From: Medicago truncatula
Lineage: Eukaryota > Streptophyta > Magnoliopsida > Fabales > Fabaceae
Length of the DNA stretch: 64,000 nucleotides
Assembly (NCBI RefSeq): GCF_003473485.1
Contig: NC_053049.1
Span: 13,082,001-13,146,000, forward strand
Reading direction: 5' to 3'
The stretch's first letter is position 1. Every line of letters begins with the position of its first letter. The position numbers and the translations under genes were made by a program. Positions 59,948 through 64,000 of this stretch are shown here, one piece after another. The notes beneath the pieces were generated by a model. It saw only the letters and a list, made by a program, of their open reading frames with translations. It ran no database searches and had not been told where the DNA came from.

Positions 59948-60732
59948 GATAGAGAAATAAATTGTCCGACGGAATGTGTGGTGTGCACTGAAAATTATGA
60001 TGATGCAAAGCACATTTTGTTTTATTTCCCATGGTCGTAAATGTTTGGAAGACTTACAACTTATGGCAGGTTATAAAGAAGGAGATGCAACAAAGTTATA
60101 CTGTTGAAACTATTTTATTCGTACTTATGGCAAGTTATTCTTAATTCTAATTTGAAAAACCATTTGAAGTTGGATTGAAATTTGGTGCAATTTTTTGCAC
60201 ACTTTAATAGTGCTGTCAATGGTAAACGAGACGATGAGTATGAAGTTGAATATGAGTCAAGACATAAGTACCTACATTGAAATTGAAGAAGGCTCGTATG
60301 ATTGTCTAAGCTAGAAATGCTTACATCCCATAAATATTTGAGGAATTTCAAGAGGAATACGAGGAATATCAAGACACTTGCATAAAGGTGTATATTGAAA
60401 GAAGGTTTGTATGCTGTCACAAATTATGATAATGTAAAAGAGTGAGCAGTTATGGGAAATCCTACTAAACAAAAAGTTTATTGTGTTTGTTGTAAATTTG
60501 AGACACATGGCATCTTATTTATTTTGATAGTTTTTATTTATTTATTTTGTTTTTTCAATCAAAACATGCAATTAAAGTGATTCAATTAAGTTTTGTTTTT
60601 GAAATGAAAAATACCAGCTTCATATTACCAATTAGAGCATTCAAGAAACTATTAGCGTTCACTAATATTATTCTTTAATCCCCTTCAATAATATATATTT
60701 GACAGGCATATGCAATCAATGAATGAATATGA
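59948..60732. other. Gene-free stretch
   Basis: No supported gene. Open frames on the minus strand between 60115 and 60508 lack recognisable motifs. Confidence 0.35.
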
Positions 60733-60811
60733 TATTTCATAAGCTCATATTTTGGTTTATTTATAAAATCATTGCAGGGTAAAATAAAATGAAAATTAAA
60801 TAACCATAACA

Positions 60812-62062
60812 TTAAATATTAATTCCTTCAAAAGAAAGAAGGTTTTCCTTATAAACTATAATATCCCACCCAACAGACTCTCCTTTAACCTTGATCTCCT
60901 CATACCTTTGGGTACTTATATCATACCAAGCAGCTATCCCGTCACCATGTTTCATGAAGAATATAAAGCTCTTTATGCCTATCCCAAAAGGATGCATTCT
61001 GCAAGGTGCATCAACAACAAAGAGTTTAATCCACGATTCTTTAACACCGAGTTCACCCAAAATCCATATGTGATAAGATCTTGTCACCACAATATTGGAG
61101 ATGAAAGCAATAGACCCATTTATCCCTGCCAAGTACTTCTCCAGCCTGAGTCTACGTTTCCGAAAAAATGATTTGCTTTCTCTACACCTTTTATAGCCAA
61201 CCGAGGGTAAGGTTGTGGCAATGAATATCTCATTGATAAAGTCAAATGACACAATATCATAAGATGGGCCTAACCAATGGCAAAATTCATTCAAGTTCAC
61301 CGGATGACTATCTGCCCAATTAGAATCCATCTGATAAATGCCATCGATTTTCCTCCAAGAGTTACTTTTGAGGCTATATATCTCCCAGAAAGGGTCATTC
61401 ATCTTCACTATTTGCCTATCCCAAACAGTGTGATCATAATCCTCATCCCACAAATAGCTATCCTTTTCAGGTACTTCAACCCAATTACCTTCAAAGTCTA
61501 AGGGGTAAGACGCAATCCGGATCAATTTATAGTCATGTCTAACACGATCATAACCAAATGCCAAAGGATGTATCTTAAACTCAATGTTGTCATACGGTTG
61601 AAAGCTACGCGGAACAACCTTAAATTCTGTGGTAGCAGGATTCCACAACACAATTTTTGTGTCATGGTAATTGCCTTGGTAGAGACAAAGAGTGCCATTA
61701 ACACTAGCAAAACCTAAAATCCCAATACCTAAGTCATCTTCATGAAATGGAAGTGGACAGTCTAATCTCTCCCCATCCTCCAATTTCTCACCAGAAAATG
61801 TGCAAAAATGGTAGGGAAAGGGAATCATTTGTGTCTTTTCCTTTAGGATGAGACGTGTGTTTTCATTGTCCTCGTTGTGTTTAGATATTAAATTGGTACG
61901 AAACATGTTCATAAAATCAGGGCTTTGAAATAAAAGGGAAAATGATTTTTTAACACATGTGAATCGTTTGAGTGATTTGAGAGGCAGTTTGGAAAGAATA
62001 GACAAAGCAAGGTCGTTAGGAATGTAAGCACTGCTTACCAGCTTAGATGTTGCAGCAGCCAT
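60812..62062 (-). CDS. F-box protein with F-box-associated domain
   Basis: Single exon, 416 residues, start M-A-A-A-T-S-K-L-V-S. F-box at about residues 13-55, then the FBA region with G-F-A-S-V-N-G-T-L-C-L, L-W-N-P-A-T-T-E-F-K, L-A-F-G-Y-D-R-V-R-H-D-Y-K-L and V-K-E-S-W-I-K-L-F-V-V. It is the inverted sister of the gene at 54.0 kb; differences cluster in the second half of the FBA region (for example around I-D-G-I-Y-Q-M-D-S-N-W and K-R-C-R-E-S-K), the part expected to contact the target. Role: substrate receptor of an SCF ubiquitin ligase, target unknown. No defect seen. Confidence 0.92.
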   Translation of the reverse strand: MAAATSKLVSSAYIPNDLALSILSKLPLKSLKRFTCVKKSFSLLFQSPDFMNMFRTNLISKHNEDNENTRLILKEKTQMIPFPYHFCTFSGEKLEDGERLDCPLPFHEDDLGIGILGFASVNGTLCLYQGNYHDTKIVLWNPATTEFKVVPRSFQPYDNIEFKIHPLAFGYDRVRHDYKLIRIASYPLDFEGNWVEVPEKDSYLWDEDYDHTVWDRQIVKMNDPFWEIYSLKSNSWRKIDGIYQMDSNWADSHPVNLNEFCHWLGPSYDIVSFDFINEIFIATTLPSVGYKRCRESKSFFRKRRLRLEKYLAGINGSIAFISNIVVTRSYHIWILGELGVKESWIKLFVVDAPCRMHPFGIGIKSFIFFMKHGDGIAAWYDISTQRYEEIKVKGESVGWDIIVYKENLLSFEGINI

Positions 62063-62149
62063 GAATTAATAAAATCTCTATATGACGAGTGACAGAGAGA
62101 TCTCTATGCTTGTTGGATTGGGGTTATTAAAAAAAATTCAAATCATTTC

Positions 62150-62253
62150 TACACATTGAAAGATTTCTTTACTTAGTTGATAAGAAATGTTTTTTTGACA
62201 GAAAAAAAAAAAACATTTCTTATCAACTAAGCAAAGAAATCTTTACATGTGTA
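62150..62253. repeat. Palindrome in the F-box promoter
   Basis: The left arm (62150-62197) contains TTAGTTGATAAGAAATG and the right arm (62202-62253) its complement CATTTCTTATCAACTAA; about 45 bp pair almost perfectly. It lies about 90-190 bp upstream of the minus-strand F-box start. Confidence 0.92.
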
Positions 62254-62616
62254 TAATTGTTAAAATCTAAACGAAATTTCTATTTCTTAATATATCATAT
62301 CTTTTCTAGGATTAATTGTTCAACAACGATAGTGTAAAACTGTTTCACACATGTGTTTGATTTAATCATGTTATCATGTCATTTTGTTATGTAATTTAAC
62401 ATGAGTTTAATGGTGGTGGGTTGACAGTGTGAAAGAAATCACACTAAAAGTTCAAATAAATTAAATTTATCCTCCTATTTGCATTTCATAGTTTTCTTTG
62501 ACACAATTATATTTTTAGATTTTTTTGGGGGGCAATTATATTCTTAGTTATTCTTTTTTTGAAATATATATTCTTAGTTATTATGTTGCTTAATTGAAAA
62601 GATATGGTAAAATTAT

Positions 62617-62888
62617 GAGTTTTTCTATTTACACCCCATGTTTTTCTGGTTACACCCAAATTTTCTTAAAAGTTTTTTATAATATCAAAATTGTCCTTTT
62701 ATATAAATTTTCTTAAAACCCTAATTTTATTCATTGTCACTGAGTTTCACCCTCTTTCACCCCCACAAGCGATCACAAGCAAACAAGGAATATGCTCTAA
62801 AATTATTTGAAAATCAAATTTTATAAAAAGGTAATATTGTCATTTTGGGGTGCAACCATGATTAACTAGGGTGCAAGTAGAAAAACTC
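62617..62888. mobile_element. Mutator-type MITE
   Basis: Perfect 9-bp duplication TAAAATTAT (62608-62616 and 62889-62897). Ends GAGTTTTTCTATTTACACCC and complement GAGTTTTTCTACTTGCACCC. 272 bp, noncoding. Confidence 0.9.
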
Positions 62889-62897
62889 TAAAATTAT

Positions 62898-63587
62898 TTG
62901 ATTTTATCTTTTTAAATTCATAGCGTCTTTTCATTTCTTTTCTTAACTTTTTGGGAAGATTGTGTTTTCTTGATTTTTTTTTGAGAAATGTTTTCTTGAT
63001 TATTAATTACAGTTTTACTTTATTTTTTGAAAGATACATTTTTACTATATTATTTATCTAAAAGTTAATTATTAAAGTTTGTATCAAAATTGATACGAAG
63101 GATAATCGATCCTCAGACATTCAAACTAGAACACTCATTCAAAGTAGCACACTCGATCATCCAAACTTTCAAACCAAGACCACCAACAAATAATATAATA
63201 TTTTTTTTTGTAACGTTCAACTTTTTGCTTAAAGATAATGATATGATTATTTCATAAATTGTTATTTTTTTAATAAAGGTATACATATTTATTTAGGAAA
63301 TTTATGTATTGTTATATTGTTTGTATAAAAATTTATGATATATCATCTTACCAATAATAATATTTAAAATCATATATTATGAAATTGGGTTGGAATATTG
63401 ACTCAATTAATTGTTTTACAATGATCGCAAATAGAAAATAATGAAATTGTAATAAAATAATTCAAATGAATGAGAAATTTGGAAGAAAAATTACAACATT
63501 ATATCAACCTTATAAAGATAAAGACAGAGATACAAATATTTGATAAAATTTATTTGGAAAAAGAAATCAAATAACAAATCTTTTTTT
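62898..63587. other. Gene-free AT-rich stretch
   Basis: No gene or repeat border recognised. Confidence 0.35.
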
Positions 63588-63665
63588 GATGGTGGTCGGA
63601 TTTGAACCCCGAACCTTGCATATATTATGCATTGTCCCTTCCAACTGAGCTAAACTCACGAGGAT
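63588..63665 (-). repeat. tRNA-derived SINE head
   Basis: The minus strand reads GTGAGTTTAGCTCAGTTGGA, the AATGCATAATATATGCAAGG spacer, and a B box (GGGGTTCAAATCC), then CACCATCAAAA. Same family as at 24.1 and 50.2 kb. Confidence 0.7.
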
Positions 63666-63911
63666 AAAATAAAAAATCTTTAACTGTATAGAAAAATTAT
63701 AAGAAAGATATATAAAGACATTATTTATCTGAAAGTTGACAATTGAAGCAAGTCTGAAAAGGGAAAGAGAATAAAAAAAATAAAATCAATACAATGCATT
63801 CAAAAGTAAATAGCAAAAGAAGTTGTCTTTTTTAATTTGTTGTTATATTATTAGTGTGAAACATCCTTTTCATGATTTTTTTTTAAGGAATGGCTTCTTT
63901 TTTTAGTATAT

Positions 63912-64000
63912 AGAGTTGTCAAATGGGTCGGTCCGGCCCAACCCGCTTTGGTTCGGTGGGCCAACACATATAAATGGGCTGAAGGGGGCCGACCCACTTT
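63912..64000. repeat. Start of a GGGTCGGTCCGGCCC-type repeat, cut by the window end
   Basis: GAGTTGTCAAATGGGTCGGT and the following GGCCCAACCCGC and GGGCC phrases resemble the start of a dispersed hAT-like repeat. The right end lies outside the window. Confidence 0.4.

Larger units (their letters stand above)
60733..62370 (-). repeat. Inverted duplication, right arm
   Basis: Counterpart of 53738-55350 in the opposite orientation, covering 3' flank, gene and upstream region. See that entry for shared landmarks. Confidence 0.85.

Noticed and set aside
59646..59960. 104-residue open frame
   Set aside because: Lies almost wholly inside the PIF/Harbinger MITE (59596-59944).
1..64000. CRISPR arrays, operons, bacterial or phage defence systems
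   Set aside because: Spliced plant genes, plant transposons and plant tRNA structure fit a nuclear plant genome; the only evenly spaced repeats are tandem minisatellites without unique spacers.

Overview
The window looks like nuclear DNA of a legume of the Medicago type: AT-rich, intron-containing plant genes, a nodule-specific cysteine-rich (NCR) peptide gene (a family described from the IRLC legumes such as Medicago truncatula), an Au-type SINE, and very many small transposons. No species can be proven without a search.

Layout. 0.5-1.8 kb: an F-box gene broken by a stop codon inside the F-box. 2.8-9.6 kb: gene-free, with MITEs and a LINE scrap. 9.8-10.1 kb: a two-exon NCR gene. 10.19-13.79 kb: a probable Helitron, minus strand, holding exon pieces of a CAX cation/proton exchanger, a malonyl-CoA-synthetase-like AMP-binding enzyme and a GH17 beta-1,3-glucanase. 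15.8-16.9 kb: two nested Mutator-type elements. 17.2-21.8 kb: an intact eight-exon PEX16 gene, with a tRNA-Gly(GCC) gene and an Au-type SINE antisense in intron 2 and a triplicated intron 1. 22-31 kb: transposons, a LINE 3' fragment and a cluster of GGNCCCAC motifs. 31.4-32.4 kb: a class I TCP transcription factor. 33-38.8 kb: foldback elements, a hAT MITE and a TRIM retrotransposon. 38.8-45.8 kb: an intact ten-exon phospholipase D of the beta class, with a 52-bp minisatellite directly upstream of the start codon. 46-53.7 kb: repeats. 53.7-62.4 kb: two intact, closely related F-box genes in inverted orientation, each on a duplicated arm, with two F-box fragments between them.

The genes do not form a pathway. 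PEX16 (peroxisome biogenesis), PLD-beta (membrane lipid signalling) and the TCP factor are ordinary conserved plant genes. The F-box and NCR genes belong to fast-evolving families. Most of the remaining DNA can be explained by transposons: at least ten carry an 8-9 bp target duplication visible on both sides.
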